Notes: generated by a model not told the origin, from the sequence alone. A DNA stretch of 64,000 nucleotides from Exiguobacterium algae (GCF_018617875.1 NZ_JACSKZ010000006.1:30234-94233), one strand, 5' to 3'. Numbered from the stretch's first letter, positions 1 to 8,930 are shown. Program-made: numbers and translations.

Positions 1-210
1 TCGATGGTGAAACGGGTCATTCGGGCATGGTATCTCACCATCAACGCCCGAGATGAAAGTTTTGCCATGACCATTGAAGAACAAATGGAAATCCTGCGCC
101 TCTATTTCCCGAAAGATGATCGGATTCATCGTTTAGAAGAGCTCATATACCGTGAGGAAATGACAAATCGCGAACTATTAGAAGTGTTGAACGAAATCGA
201 TTGGACGTGA
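1..210 (+). CDS. Hypothetical protein, possibly the C-terminal end of a longer gene
   Basis: The reading frame is open from the first base of the window, so this may be the tail of a longer protein or a 68-residue protein starting at the ATG at position 4. It is rich in charged residues and predicted helical, ending in [11 protein letters not shown] see no recognisable domain or membrane segment. Its stop codon lies just before the start of the downstream amine oxidase, so the two are probably co-transcribed. Function unknown. Confidence 0.5.
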   Translation, partial: SMVKRVIRAWYLTINARDESFAMTIEEQMEILRLYFPKDDRIHRLEELIYREEMTNRELLEVLNEIDWT

Positions 211-215
211 TCACG

Positions 216-1262
216 ATGACAAAACAAGTCACAATCATCGGAGCGGGGGTGAGCGGACTCTATGCGGCACACCTCCTTCAAAGAAAAGGAGTTGACGTCA
301 CCGTCTTTGAGGCACGTGACCGGATTGGAGGACGAATTCTCTCGATTGATGGATTCGACCTCGGTCCGACGTGGTATTGGCCGGATACGGAACGGACGAT
401 GTCACGACTTGTCGAAGAATTGGGGCTCGAGACGATCCTTCAATATACGACAGGGGACATGATGCTGGAGCGTCAGACGACGACCGCACCGGAACGGCAC
501 ACGTTACCGGACGAGAGCATTGTCGTGTCCCGTCGAATCAAAGGCGGGATGACGAAACTCGCCGAAGCACTGCATCGTACGTTACCGGAAGGGACGGTAC
601 GACTCGGGCAGCGTCTTACGTCGATCCAAAAAGAAGAAGACCGCGTCACGCTAACCTTCAATCGGAATGCACCGTTCACAACCGATGCGGTTATTTTGGC
701 ACTTCCGCCACGCCTCGTCCCGAACATTCAAATCGAGCCGCCACTCGCATCGAACGTGATGAGATCCCTGCAGACGACGCCGACATGGATGGCGTCTCAG
801 GCAAAAGCGTTGATTGTCTACAAGCACCCGTTCTGGCGGGCGGATGGCCTGTCCGGGTTTGGGATGAGCTGGGTCGGACCGCTTCAGGAAATTCATGACG
901 CTTCCCCGATGGATGGGCGCGGAGCGCTGTTCGGATTTTTTCAGATGCCATCGTATGAACGGGAAGCACTAGGGGAAGGGCAAATCAAGACGCGTGTCTT
1001 TGAACAGCTGGAGAAACTGTATGGAGCGCAAGCGAACACGTTCCTCCAATTCTATTTTGTCGACTGGGCAAATGATGCCGATACAGCGACGGAAGCGGAC
1101 AAACTCCCGCTCACGGCGTTTCCGACGTATGGACCGATCGATTTGGGGGATCGTCTCCATTTGATTGGTTCCGAGACAGATGCCCAGTTTGGCGGGCACA
1201 TTGAAGGGGCGCTGCGCTCGGCGGAACGGATTGTAGACGAACTGACAAATCATGCGATATGA
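216..1262 (+). CDS. FAD-dependent amine oxidase family protein
   Basis: A flavoprotein of the monoamine oxidase/protoporphyrinogen oxidase superfamily, 348 residues. The N-terminus has the Rossmann motif [10 protein letters not shown] followed by the E of [10 protein letters not shown], which binds the ADP part of FAD. The C-terminus has the family's closing FAD-contact segment ([20 protein letters not shown]). It is about 100 residues shorter than typical monoamine oxidases, so the substrate domain is probably reduced. The substrate cannot be deduced. TTG at 201 and GTG at 207 are in frame, but the ATG puts the Rossmann strand right at the N-terminus as usual. It follows a small upstream ORF with almost no gap. 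Confidence 0.85.
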   Translation: MTKQVTIIGAGVSGLYAAHLLQRKGVDVTVFEARDRIGGRILSIDGFDLGPTWYWPDTERTMSRLVEELGLETILQYTTGDMMLERQTTTAPERHTLPDESIVVSRRIKGGMTKLAEALHRTLPEGTVRLGQRLTSIQKEEDRVTLTFNRNAPFTTDAVILALPPRLVPNIQIEPPLASNVMRSLQTTPTWMASQAKALIVYKHPFWRADGLSGFGMSWVGPLQEIHDASPMDGRGALFGFFQMPSYEREALGEGQIKTRVFEQLEKLYGAQANTFLQFYFVDWANDADTATEADKLPLTAFPTYGPIDLGDRLHLIGSETDAQFGGHIEGALRSAERIVDELTNHAI

Positions 1263-1265
1263 GAG

Positions 1266-1290
1266 AGGAGGGACTGTTTCCCTCCTTTTT
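1266..1290 (+). terminator. Rho-independent terminator after the amine oxidase
   Basis: Seven-base-pair stem AGGAGGG/CCCTCCT with a 7-nt loop, followed by a T run. Confidence 0.7.
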
Positions 1291-1353
1291 AATTTGTAAA
1301 AAAACGGAACTTATTCTACTTTTTTAGCGTATATTGATAAAGAGGTGACGAAG

Positions 1354-1815
1354 ATGAATAAACAAGAACGGTTGGACCAAGTAACGACCATGAAAGAACA
1401 ATGGCTATTCAAACGGATCGCGCTCGGGGTTTTGGCGGGTCTTTCGATTTACCTGTTGTTGCAGGAAGTGGTACCGGTAGGCGTTGGCGTGATGGCCATC
1501 GGGATCACGCTATTCCTGTTGCACCACTATTTGATGCAAGAAGCGCATGTTTTGAAAGAACTGACGGAGAACGAACGGGTGAAACGAATCGTCCTGCTGC
1601 AATATCGGCTGGATACACTGTTTATCGTTCTCATCGCATTGTTGTTTCCACTCACGATGCGTTTCATGCCGGGGTCATGGAGCACGCAGATGTTGTACAT
1701 AGGAGCTGGTGTTTATATTTTGTGGACGCAAAGAAGACTTGACGGTCAGTTACGTCAGTTGGATGAACATCAACCGACACGTCGGGAGATTCAACGCAAC
1801 CGCTTTTCATTTTAA
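1354..1815 (+). CDS. Small four-helix membrane protein (paralog family, copy 1)
   Basis: A 153-residue protein with a short charged N-terminus (MNKQERLDQ), about four hydrophobic helices in two pairs separated by a charged loop (KELTENERVKR), and a charged C-terminal tail (LRQLDEHQPTRREIQRNR). Five more proteins in this window share the length, layout and tail pattern (starts 1846, 4006, 11652, 34373, 34878). An in-frame GTG at 1345 lies inside the ribosome binding site AGAGGTG, so the ATG is the likely start. I do not recognise the family. An inner-membrane location is inferred from hydrophobicity only. Confidence 0.75.
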   Translation: MNKQERLDQVTTMKEQWLFKRIALGVLAGLSIYLLLQEVVPVGVGVMAIGITLFLLHHYLMQEAHVLKELTENERVKRIVLLQYRLDTLFIVLIALLFPLTMRFMPGSWSTQMLYIGAGVYILWTQRRLDGQLRQLDEHQPTRREIQRNRFSF

Positions 1816-1845
1816 AGATCGGATTTAGAAGAAGGGGACAATCAT

Positions 1846-2313
1846 ATGATTGGAAAAGAACAACGAATCAAACAATTGCGCTCTCAAGCGAACCGTGACT
1901 GGTATTGGCGTTACTGGGGATTTGTCACGAGTCTCGTGATTGCCGCCGTCCTTGCTTACCAGGACATGTCGAATCTGGCACTGGTCCTCGTCGTGATGTT
2001 CTTTCCGAGGCTTTGTGCGGAGTGGCGCAAAACCAAACTGCTTCTCAGTTTCAACGAGGATACACGATATTGCCGTCTGGTCCACGCCGGATTTGGATTG
2101 CAATGGATCGGATTTGTCACGCTTATCGGTCTGGTTCTCGCCTATCAGGAAGAGTGGATCACGCTGACGAACTTGGTAGGCGTCGTTCTTTTGATCATGG
2201 GGAGCGGAGAACTGCTTACCCGGAAGGTGAACCGGGCCGTTCGAAAAGTGGATGCAGACCATGTGACGGACAAAATGGTTAGACAGGCGGAAATAGAACG
2301 CCGGGTGAGTTGA
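1846..2313 (+). CDS. Small four-helix membrane protein (paralog family, copy 2)
   Basis: A 155-residue relative of the preceding gene. It has the charged start MIGKEQRIKQLR, four predicted membrane helices, a central charged loop around FNEDTRYCRLV, and a tail RAVRKVDADHVTDKMV that aligns with the LDEHQPTRRE tail of copy 1. It lies 30 nt after copy 1 with its own ribosome binding site (GAAGGGG), consistent with one transcript. Function unknown. The tandem arrangement suggests duplication followed by strong divergence. Confidence 0.75.
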   Translation: MIGKEQRIKQLRSQANRDWYWRYWGFVTSLVIAAVLAYQDMSNLALVLVVMFFPRLCAEWRKTKLLLSFNEDTRYCRLVHAGFGLQWIGFVTLIGLVLAYQEEWITLTNLVGVVLLIMGSGELLTRKVNRAVRKVDADHVTDKMVRQAEIERRVS

Positions 2314-2389
2314 CGCTGTTTCAGGACATCGGTCCTTTCGATCCTTTCTTCGTTATTGTTCACTAGAAAGAACGAAAGGGGATGTCGAG

Positions 2390-2815
2390 ATGAAGGGAGT
2401 CGTATTCGCCATCAGTGGCGGTTTTTTTCTCACGCTTCAAAGTGTCGCCAACGCACGGATCAGTTCACATATCGGGACGTGGCAGGCGGCAACCCTGACG
2501 CAGTTCACCGGATTTGTCGTTGCGCTACTCATCATGTTGATGCTACGGGACCGGACGTATATCGAGATGCGACATGTGCAGCCGCTCTATTTGTCCGGCG
2601 GGGCGTTCGCGGCACTCATCTTGTTCAGCAACATGACCGCCGTCCACGCGCTCGGTGTCACCTTGACGATTTCTTTGTTCCTCATCGCCCAGTTGACCCT
2701 TGCCCTCCTCATCGATTGGCGTGGTTGGTTCGGGATGGTACGCCGTCAGTTAAGCGTACCACAGCTCATCGGTGTCTTGATGATGGTTGCCGGGGTGGTG
2801 ATTTTAAAATGGTAG
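2390..2815 (+). CDS. DMT-superfamily transporter of the YdcZ (DUF606) type
   Basis: A 141-residue membrane protein with five hydrophobic helices. The start MKGVVFAISGGFFLTLQSVANARIS and the GV..TISLFLIAQLTLALLIDWRGWFG core are typical of the half-size YdcZ proteins in the drug/metabolite transporter superfamily. These usually occur as pairs. Here the partner lies at 3499, with a Crp/Fnr regulator gene between them. The substrate is unknown. The ribosome binding site AAAGGGG precedes the ATG. Confidence 0.85.
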   Translation: MKGVVFAISGGFFLTLQSVANARISSHIGTWQAATLTQFTGFVVALLIMLMLRDRTYIEMRHVQPLYLSGGAFAALILFSNMTAVHALGVTLTISLFLIAQLTLALLIDWRGWFGMVRRQLSVPQLIGVLMMVAGVVILKW

Positions 2816-2826
2816 GAGGCAAGTCC

Positions 2827-3486
2827 GTGGTTACGAACTATCTCGAACAGTTTCAGCTCGATGTGTTACCTGAACAAGCGATCGATTTCCTTCGACTCGA
2901 ACATTTCTCACCCGGAGACGTCATTTGTGCGCAAGGGGATGAGGCGGGGCATCTCCGCTTTCATGTGAAAGGGAAGATTCGGGTCTCCCATACATCGGTG
3001 TCGGGGAAACGGCTCGTCCTGTCGTTCAAATATCCGCTCGATTTGATCGGGGATATCGAGTACGTCAGGCGGACGCCTTATTTGAACACGGTCGAGGCGG
3101 TCACGGACGTCGAAATGCTCGTCATTCGATTTGATGACTTGGCACGGCATGCGACCGATGCGGTTCCTTGGCTCCACTATCTGCTTGAAGAAATCACGCG
3201 GAAGTTCGAGTTGAAATCGCAGTCGCTCAGCTTCAACTTGTTTTATCCGGTCGAGGTACGACTCGCGAGTTACGTGCTGTCGATGACACCGGACGACCCA
3301 TCGCTTGGCTCGACAGTCGATGATTTGAATGATATTGCAGATCTGATCGGGACGAGCTATCGACACGTCAATCGGACGTTACGACGCTTCGTCGAAAAGG
3401 GATACATCGAGCGGGACCGACGGCGCATTACGATTGTGGACCGGGAAGGATTGCTTGAAGTTGTCGGGGAAAGTATTTATGAATAG
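2827..3486 (+). CDS. Crp/Fnr-family transcriptional regulator, YeiL-like
   Basis: A 219-residue DNA-binding regulator. The N-terminal cyclic-nucleotide-binding-like beta barrel is visible at about residues 10-120 (FSPGDVICAQGDEAGHLRF, then LDLIGDIEY). A long dimerisation helix follows, then a C-terminal winged helix with the recognition segment DLIGTSYRHVNRTLRRF. Length and arrangement match YeiL-type regulators. The frame is open far upstream, but GTG at 2827 sits at the right distance from GGTAGGAGG at the end of the upstream transporter gene, so that start is chosen. It lies between two YdcZ transporters and is likely their local regulator. The effector is unknown. Confidence 0.85.
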   Translation: MVTNYLEQFQLDVLPEQAIDFLRLEHFSPGDVICAQGDEAGHLRFHVKGKIRVSHTSVSGKRLVLSFKYPLDLIGDIEYVRRTPYLNTVEAVTDVEMLVIRFDDLARHATDAVPWLHYLLEEITRKFELKSQSLSFNLFYPVEVRLASYVLSMTPDDPSLGSTVDDLNDIADLIGTSYRHVNRTLRRFVEKGYIERDRRRITIVDREGLLEVVGESIYE

Positions 3487-3498
3487 GGGGCGAGTCGG

Positions 3499-3972
3499 AT
3501 GGTGATTGGGATGGTACTCGCTGTCACCGGCGGGATGCTCGTCTGTGTGCAAAACACCTTTAATGCGAACGTCAAAAAGCGTGTCGGTGCGTGGGCGACG
3601 ACGACACTCGTTCTCGGGCTCGGTTTTTTGGCATCGCTATTACTCGGGTTATTCAGTGAAGGGATGAACCTTTTCCGTGTCGATGAGATGGAGGCATGGT
3701 ATTGGTTCAGTGGTATCCTTGGGATTGGGGTCGTCATGAGTGTCACGCAAGGCGTTGAGCGGCTCGGTCCGAGCTACGCCATCTCGATTGTGATGGTGTC
3801 GCAGATTTTGTTTGCCTTACTTTGGGATACGCTCGGCTGGTTCGGTCTCGAGGCCGTTCCGTTCACGGGGAAGACGGTACTCGGAATCGTCTTGATTGTC
3901 GGGGGCGTACTCGTGTTTCAGTTGAGCGGGAACGGACAAAACGTACGCACGCCGGCTGAACGCGCGAGCTAA
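3499..3972 (+). CDS. DMT-superfamily transporter of the YdcZ (DUF606) type, partner
   Basis: A 157-residue protein with five membrane helices, homologous in layout to the product starting at 2390 (MVIGMVLAVTGGMLVCVQNTFNANV; GPSYAISIVMVSQILFALLWDTLGWFG). Members of this family often work as heteromeric pairs with opposite topology. It starts 12 nt after the Crp/Fnr gene with AGGGGG upstream, so the three genes probably form one operon. Substrate unknown. Confidence 0.85.
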   Translation: MVIGMVLAVTGGMLVCVQNTFNANVKKRVGAWATTTLVLGLGFLASLLLGLFSEGMNLFRVDEMEAWYWFSGILGIGVVMSVTQGVERLGPSYAISIVMVSQILFALLWDTLGWFGLEAVPFTGKTVLGIVLIVGGVLVFQLSGNGQNVRTPAERAS

Positions 3973-4005
3973 GAAAAACGAACAGATGAGTCAGGGGGAA
4001 GGCGG

Positions 4006-4491
4006 ATGGTTGAAAAGCATGAACGATTACAACAAATGGTCGAGCGCGATCTCGATGCGAGAAGCACAGGTTTCATTTTCGGAATCGCAGGTCTTTTCGT
4101 TGTTCTGACCGCTACGGTGATCCAAGGAGTTACTGTGACCACAATGGCAATGGCCTTTTTGGTGACGCAGCTGCCTACATTGTATCAATCGTGGCAACGG
4201 ATGAAGCTGTTGAGCACATTCAACAAGGATCCACAATATCAACAGCTCGTAAGTCGTGAGTTCACGATTGTATTGACGATGTTTGGCTCACTGGCCAGTT
4301 TCACCTTCATCTCAAGATTCTTTACGGACTCGGTTTTGGAACTGGTGGGTTTCAGTTTGATTTGGTTCATCCCGCTTGTCATTTGGTACATGTCGGTACA
4401 ACGCGAACTGGCTCAAGTCGATCCGGAACACGTGTCACATCGTGAGTTACGACGGGCTTGCCGTGACGCCTTGCGTGAACAGACCGACTGA
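4006..4491 (+). CDS. Small four-helix membrane protein (paralog family, copy 3)
   Basis: A 161-residue protein with the family pattern: charged N-terminus (MVEKHERLQQMVERD), four hydrophobic helices, a middle loop FNKDPQYQQLVSREF, and a tail ELAQVDPEHVSHRELRRACRD that closely resembles copies 2 and 6. The ribosome binding site is AGGGGGAAGG. It follows the YdcZ pair by 33 nt and is probably the last gene of that transcript. Function unknown. Confidence 0.75.
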   Translation: MVEKHERLQQMVERDLDARSTGFIFGIAGLFVVLTATVIQGVTVTTMAMAFLVTQLPTLYQSWQRMKLLSTFNKDPQYQQLVSREFTIVLTMFGSLASFTFISRFFTDSVLELVGFSLIWFIPLVIWYMSVQRELAQVDPEHVSHRELRRACRDALREQTD

Positions 4492-4513
4492 AGAGTCTGT
4501 ACCCGATATAAAA

Positions 4514-4547
4514 CCAGCTCCGGAAACGTGTCCGGAGCTGGTTTTTT
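4514..4547. terminator. Bidirectional terminator
   Basis: Perfect 11-bp stem CCAGCTCCGGA/TCCGGAGCTGG with a 6-nt loop and six T residues on the plus side. The minus-strand reading ends in TTTTATAT, so it can serve the convergent gene too. Confidence 0.85.
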
Positions 4548-4636
4548 CATGAGAACATCGCAATCAAGTAGCCGCAGATGACCATGCCAATCGTATAAAA
4601 TTTAAAGCGGTGTCGTTCCCAAAACGAGTCATTCAT
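4547..4636 (-). CDS. 29-residue membrane micro-ORF coupled to an ABC ATPase
   Basis: The start ATG overlaps the TGA of the upstream ABC ATPase (ATGA), and the stop overlaps the first bases of the shared terminator. The product begins MNDSFWERHRFKFY and ends in a hydrophobic stretch (TIGMVICGYLIAMFS), which fits a single transmembrane helix with a positively charged cytoplasmic start. Translational coupling and exact fit between gene and terminator argue that it is real. It could be an accessory subunit of the exporter. I know no homolog. Confidence 0.55.
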   Translation of the reverse strand: MNDSFWERHRFKFYTIGMVICGYLIAMFS

Positions 4637-5361
4637 CGTGTCACCGCCACATCGTCAAGCGGCGTGTCGACCATTCGAACGAATGCTTCGTCCGGGTCGG
4701 TCGTTCCAGACTCGTCGAGCCAGTCTTGGAAGTCACCTTCATATAAAATACGTCCACCGTGCAGGAAGATGACGTGGGCATCGAGTTGAGCCAAGTCGTG
4801 TAGTTGATGCGTCGAAATGAGACACGTCTTGCCCTCGTCGACGAGTCGTTGTAGGCGGCGCATGATTTGAATGCGGGACGCCGGGTCGACTCCGCTCGTC
4901 GGCTCATCAAATAAATAAAGAGATCGTTTGATTGAAGATAATAGTGTCACGAAGAGCCATTTCTTCTCCCCAACCGACATCTTCCCGAGCTTCATCGTCC
5001 ATAGATGTTCGAACAGTTCTTGTTCGCGAGAGGTTGAAAGGTTATTCATGTACGATTCGAGTTTCTTGAAGTCGGGGCGCTGCGACAGACGTCCGATGAA
5101 ATAGGCGAAGTCCTTGCCTGTCAACTCATGATGGTTATACATGAGTTGTGTCAAATACAGCATGTCCGTCGTCGGAACGAGGTCGAGTGACGCTTTGTCA
5201 ACGGGAAGGGTACCCGTCATACAATCAAACAGTGTCGTCTTCCCGGCACCGTTCAGTCCGATTAAGACGTTCAGTTTATTTGGTTGTAGCGTGAACGAGA
5301 CGTCATCGAGTACAGGACGTGTCGCTTTCGGATAGCGATAAGTGAGTTGGTTTACGTGCAT
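4633..5361 (-). CDS. ABC transporter ATP-binding protein
   Basis: A 242-residue ATPase. The Walker A is GLNGAGKTT (about residues 37-45), the signature-like segment is MSVGEKKW, the Walker B ends in LYLFDEPTSGVDP, and the switch His is in STHQ. The signature VGEKK deviates from the canonical LSGGQ. It energises the ABC-2 permease encoded immediately upstream (5371). The short length and single ATPase domain fit an exporter half-transporter. The substrate is not deducible. The gene ends in an ATGA overlap with a 29-residue ORF. Confidence 0.9.
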   Translation of the reverse strand: MHVNQLTYRYPKATRPVLDDVSFTLQPNKLNVLIGLNGAGKTTLFDCMTGTLPVDKASLDLVPTTDMLYLTQLMYNHHELTGKDFAYFIGRLSQRPDFKKLESYMNNLSTSREQELFEHLWTMKLGKMSVGEKKWLFVTLLSSIKRSLYLFDEPTSGVDPASRIQIMRRLQRLVDEGKTCLISTHQLHDLAQLDAHVIFLHGGRILYEGDFQDWLDESGTTDPDEAFVRMVDTPLDDVAVTR

Positions 5362-5370
5362 AAGAACCTC

Positions 5371-6096
5371 CTAGCGTGTGATGAGTGAGACGAGACTGAA
5401 GCGTTTCAACGCAATCGCACCGATGATGAAGTAACCGAGTACGGCAAGGAATGTCGCCCATACTCCAAACGAGAGTTCGACTTGAGTCGTCAGATGCAGC
5501 AATCCGAGCGCGAATTCATGGAGTGTATAGAACGGGTTGAGGAAGCTGAACCATTGATCGGGTGATTTTGTCGCTAATATGAAGAGCGGAAACATCAGAA
5601 TGTTCGCGAACGTCCCGAGACTCGATACCTTCACTGGAAGTGCCGTGACGGCGACACTGGCAACTGCGAACGGGATACTCCCGATCAATACGAGTAAAGA
5701 CGTTGCAATCAACTTGAACGAGAAGAAGCCATGTACGAGCGTGACGACCGTTGTGAATAAAAGCAGGCTGATGGATGCGAATAAGAGCTGTGCTAAGATG
5801 ACGGCGATGACATACGTCAGTTTGTTCCCGGAAATCATCACGTACGTTTTCATCAGTCCATATTCGCGCATGCGAGCGAGTTCGATACCGACACCATTCA
5901 CATATGTAGCAAGGACAATGTATACCCAAAAATAAGCGATTTGTCCGTAATATTCTGCAGGTGTCGCTTGATGAACACCTGATAATGGTGTCGTCAAAGC
6001 GATGACGAGTGGAATTCCGAGTGTCCAAAAGAATGGAACTTTATCCGTGACGACCACTTTGGCATACATAAATAAATAACTTGTGATTTGATGCAT
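5371..6096 (-). CDS. ABC-2 type transporter permease
   Basis: A 241-residue membrane protein with about six hydrophobic helices (for example VPFFWTLGIPLVIALTTPL, and the C-terminal FLAVLGYFIIGAIALKRF), the normal layout of ABC-2 permeases. The frame is open further upstream, but the ATG beginning MHQITSYLF lies a normal distance after GGAGGAACAGG, so that start is preferred over the 6171 start. It is first gene of a three-gene minus-strand operon with the ATPase and a micro-ORF. The exported substrate is unknown. Confidence 0.85.
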   Translation of the reverse strand: MHQITSYLFMYAKVVVTDKVPFFWTLGIPLVIALTTPLSGVHQATPAEYYGQIAYFWVYIVLATYVNGVGIELARMREYGLMKTYVMISGNKLTYVIAVILAQLLFASISLLLFTTVVTLVHGFFSFKLIATSLLVLIGSIPFAVASVAVTALPVKVSSLGTFANILMFPLFILATKSPDQWFSFLNPFYTLHEFALGLLHLTTQVELSFGVWATFLAVLGYFIIGAIALKRFSLVSLITR

Positions 6097-6210
6097 CCTG
6101 TTCCTCCGTTTGTATGTTTGATTGTTTGTATCGTAGCACAATATACGGAAGGTGATTGGAAAAAGTTTCAAAAAAATAATCCCTCATATCGAATGAGGGA
6201 TGAAAGAAAA

Positions 6211-7707
6211 TCATTTCACTTTGTCCCGCTTTGCAATCTTGTCGCTCACTTGCTGACCGCTCAGCGTCACCATCGGCATGCCGCCGCCTGGATTGACGGT
6301 CCCTCCAACGAAGTAGAGGTTGTCGTACAGCTCGCTCTGTTTCTTATGCTTGAAGCCACCGTTTCGCTTCTTGTCGGAGACGGTCCCGTAAATCGCTCCG
6401 CGGTCGGAACCATACGTCCGTTCAATGTCGTGTGGCGTCCATACATCCCGCGTTACCGTATGTTCGCGTAAACCATCCAGTCCCATCCGTTCCAGCTTGT
6501 CGAGCACCCGCTCTTCAAACGCGGCATACTCGTCCTCGGTGAACGGTTCGTCCTGAATATACGGGATATGCGGTAAGATTTTAATGTTCTCATAGCCGGG
6601 CGGTGCCTGTGTCGGGTCCGTCTTGTTGACGTTGACCAGATAAATTGTCGGGTCGTCCGGTAGCTCATGCTTCTCGAACACCTTGTCCATCTGCTCATGC
6701 AAGTTTTCCGAGAAGAAGAAGTTATGATGCGCGAGCTGCGGATAGGATTTCTTCACACCGAGATGCAGGACGAAGCCGGAACTGGCCGGTTCATACTTTT
6801 TCACCAGCTTCTCGACATACCGTTCGTCCGCGTCGACCATCTTCTGATAAAACGGGATCACTTCCATGTTTGAGACGAAGTAATCGGCCGAGCGGAGACG
6901 CCCGTCTGAAAGTTCGATCGCTGTGATGTTTTTGTTCACGGTATGCACACGGACGACACCTTCTCCGGTATGGAACTGGACACCGATCTCTTCCGCGAGC
7001 TTCGTCAATCCTTCCGCGAGTTTGTGCGTGCCGCCTTCCACGTACCAGCATCCTTGCGCGTATTGCATGTAAATCATCATGTTGAGGACGGCCGGGGCAC
7101 TGTAAGGGGAAGAACCGACATATTTCACGTAATACGACAGCATGTCCCGGAGGTGCGGGTTCGAGATTCGTTTGTTGATGGCGCTATACATCGTGGACGT
7201 CAAATCAAATCCAAACAGTGTCGGAAGGATGCCCGTTTGTAGGACGGCGCCTAAAGGGGATTCGAATCCTTCGTTTAAGTATCCTTTTTCTGTCGTCTTA
7301 TAGATGCGTTCGGCATATTTCAGGAGTTCACGATATTCCTTCATGTCTTGTTTCGACAGCGTCGGGTTGGCACGGTGCATCTGTTCGAGGTCGTGATAGA
7401 GGTCGAGCGTCGTGCCGTCGGGGAAGAAAGAGCGCCACTCGAGTTCCAGACGTTTGATCGGCACATAGTCCTCCATCCGTTTGCCACTGCCCCGGAATAG
7501 TTTGTCGAAGATATGCGGCATCGTCAAAATGGAAGGGCCGAGGTCAAAACCGAAACCGTCTTTCTCAAGGCGGTTCACTTTCCCGCCGAGATGCTTGTTC
7601 TTTTCATAGAGGGAGACGTCATATCCTTTTTGTGCGAGCGAGATGGCCGCGGATAACCCGCCCAGACCTCCTCCGATCACGATGACCGATTTCTCAATTT
7701 TTTGCAT
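6211..7707 (-). CDS. crtP: 4,4'-diaponeurosporene oxygenase (CrtP/CrtNb type)
   Basis: A 498-residue FAD enzyme of the phytoene desaturase family. It has the N-terminal dinucleotide fold [13 protein letters not shown] and the C-terminal FAD segment [19 protein letters not shown]. The segments [39 protein letters not shown] and [23 protein letters not shown] match what I recall of staphylococcal CrtP, which oxidises the terminal methyl of the C30 carotenoid 4,4'-diaponeurosporene. Length is also near that of CrtP (about 497). The desaturase CrtN remains possible but fits less well. The ATG after AAAGGCGGCGG is chosen over one 18 nt upstream. No other crt gene is in the window. Confidence 0.85.
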   Translation of the reverse strand: MQKIEKSVIVIGGGLGGLSAAISLAQKGYDVSLYEKNKHLGGKVNRLEKDGFGFDLGPSILTMPHIFDKLFRGSGKRMEDYVPIKRLELEWRSFFPDGTTLDLYHDLEQMHRANPTLSKQDMKEYRELLKYAERIYKTTEKGYLNEGFESPLGAVLQTGILPTLFGFDLTSTMYSAINKRISNPHLRDMLSYYVKYVGSSPYSAPAVLNMMIYMQYAQGCWYVEGGTHKLAEGLTKLAEEIGVQFHTGEGVVRVHTVNKNITAIELSDGRLRSADYFVSNMEVIPFYQKMVDADERYVEKLVKKYEPASSGFVLHLGVKKSYPQLAHHNFFFSENLHEQMDKVFEKHELPDDPTIYLVNVNKTDPTQAPPGYENIKILPHIPYIQDEPFTEDEYAAFEERVLDKLERMGLDGLREHTVTRDVWTPHDIERTYGSDRGAIYGTVSDKKRNGGFKHKKQSELYDNLYFVGGTVNPGGGMPMVTLSGQQVSDKIAKRDKVK

Positions 7708-7761
7708 AGATCCGCCGCCTTTCAAAAATGTGTTGGGTTAAGGATGAAAGCTACTCGTTTT

Positions 7762-7786
7762 ATTCCCTTAAGACGGTGAATCGAAC
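7762..7786 (-). promoter_or_regulatory. Possible SigB-type promoter for crtP
   Basis: On the minus strand, GTTCGA is followed after 13 nt by GGGAAT. This resembles the general-stress sigma-B consensus GTTTAA-N12-15-GGGTAT. It lies 55-80 nt upstream of the crtP start. In Staphylococcus aureus the carotenoid operon is SigB-dependent. The match is imperfect, so this is only a candidate. Confidence 0.3.
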
Positions 7787-7907
7787 ACATTTTTACGCAT
7801 TCAATAAATCCACACAAAGATGTCATCCCCCGGAGTGGGGAAGTTTTGTATAGTAAGGCTAGAAGGATTGGTTAAAGGAAGAGACCGGATGAAGGTAGGG
7901 AAGTGAA

Positions 7908-8294
7908 ATGAACATCAAATCGATTACGCTTTTATTTGAGAATGGTGAGGATATGCGATTCTCCATTGAACAAGTCGAGTCATGTCGGATGAAAGACATT
8001 CAGGACGGGGCTCGTGTCGTGGCTGACGGCCAAATAGTTCAGGAAAAAGTGATGTACGGACTCGACCTTGTATTGAAGGCTTCAGCGAATGAAATCGCGT
8101 GGGAGGGCGACGAAGCACCGTTCGCTCGCATTCAAAGACTGGCGGACCTCCGTCATCTCTCATTCGAATTTGAAGGGATGCGAGGGAAAACGTATCGGGT
8201 GGCGTGGCACGATCTCAACGCATCAAGCAATGCATACCAACAGACGACACTTGATGAGACAGGTGAACTGCATATACTCGTACAGGTCCCATAA
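7908..8294 (+). CDS. Hypothetical protein
   Basis: A 128-residue soluble protein with no signal peptide or membrane segment. It appears beta-rich and acidic (ITLLFENGEDMRFSI; FEFEGMRGKTYRVAWHDL). A good ribosome binding site (AGGGAAGTG) precedes the ATG, and a strong stem-loop follows, so it is probably a single-gene transcript. I do not recognise the family and nothing nearby suggests a role. Confidence 0.65.
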   Translation: MNIKSITLLFENGEDMRFSIEQVESCRMKDIQDGARVVADGQIVQEKVMYGLDLVLKASANEIAWEGDEAPFARIQRLADLRHLSFEFEGMRGKTYRVAWHDLNASSNAYQQTTLDETGELHILVQVP

Positions 8295-8299
8295 AACCT

Positions 8300-8322
8300 G
8301 CCTCCCGCTTTGCGCGGGAGGC
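8300..8322. terminator. Terminator between convergent genes
   Basis: Nine-base-pair stem GCCTCCCGC/GCGGGAGGC. ATTTAT follows on the plus side and TTTTAT on the minus side, so it probably serves both the hypothetical gene and the TetR gene. Confidence 0.7.
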
Positions 8323-8324
8323 AT

Positions 8325-8930
8325 TTATCGGTTGCGCAGGCCGCCGGCGACGAGCGGCCCTTCAAACGTGATCGTGTAAATGATGCGGGCGATATCTTCT
8401 GCCGTCTCATCGGTGGACGGTTTGTTCAGCCATTCGTAAATGACCCCCATATGTGCGGAAGAAATATAGGAAACGAGATATTCAGACGGCACGAGTGCTT
8501 TCGTTGCATCGTACAGGATTGCCGGGGAGCGCTGGAACAGCGCGGCATGCATATAGGCGCGCAGTTTCGCTTGAAATGCCGGGTCACCGTTCGGTCCGAG
8601 GAGCGGTTTCATGATGATTTGATTGTCCTCGATGAACCGGATAAAGGGGACGAGGAAATGGTATGAGGCTTCGGTCCGCTCGTCACCCAAAATTTTTGGG
8701 ATATTGCGGATGAGTTTCTGTTCCGCTTCTTCAAAAATTTCCCCGACACACTTCTCCATCAACTCAAACTTATCTACATAATGACTGTAAAACGTACCGC
8801 GATTGATCCCGGCCCGCTCGGTCAATTGCTTCACGGTGACGGCATCGAATCCGTTCTCCTCAATTAATTCGAGAAAGGCCTCTTTGATCAATTTTTTCGT
8901 TCGCACGACACGTAAATCGGTCTGTTCCAT
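8325..8930 (-). CDS. TetR/AcrR-family transcriptional regulator
   Basis: A 201-residue repressor. The N-terminal TetR DNA-binding domain reads KKLIKEAFLELIEENGFDAVTVKQL, then AGINRGTFYSHYVDKFELM, with a helical C-terminal ligand domain. The ATG preceded by AAAGAGGAAAAAAG is chosen over one 24 nt upstream. The gene is divergent from a two-gene ABC exporter (9102-10836), and both promoters carry the same 12-bp sequence. It is therefore probably the local repressor of that exporter and of itself. The inducer is unknown. Confidence 0.85.
   Translation of the reverse strand: MEQTDLRVVRTKKLIKEAFLELIEENGFDAVTVKQLTERAGINRGTFYSHYVDKFELMEKCVGEIFEEAEQKLIRNIPKILGDERTEASYHFLVPFIRFIEDNQIIMKPLLGPNGDPAFQAKLRAYMHAALFQRSPAILYDATKALVPSEYLVSYISSAHMGVIYEWLNKPSTDETAEDIARIIYTITFEGPLVAGGLRNR

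Noticed and set aside
2356..2826. Long N-terminal extension of the Crp/Fnr frame (376 residues)
   Set aside because: It overlaps the YdcZ transporter gene fully in another frame and lacks any domain. The GTG at 2827 has a strong ribosome binding site and gives a standard length.
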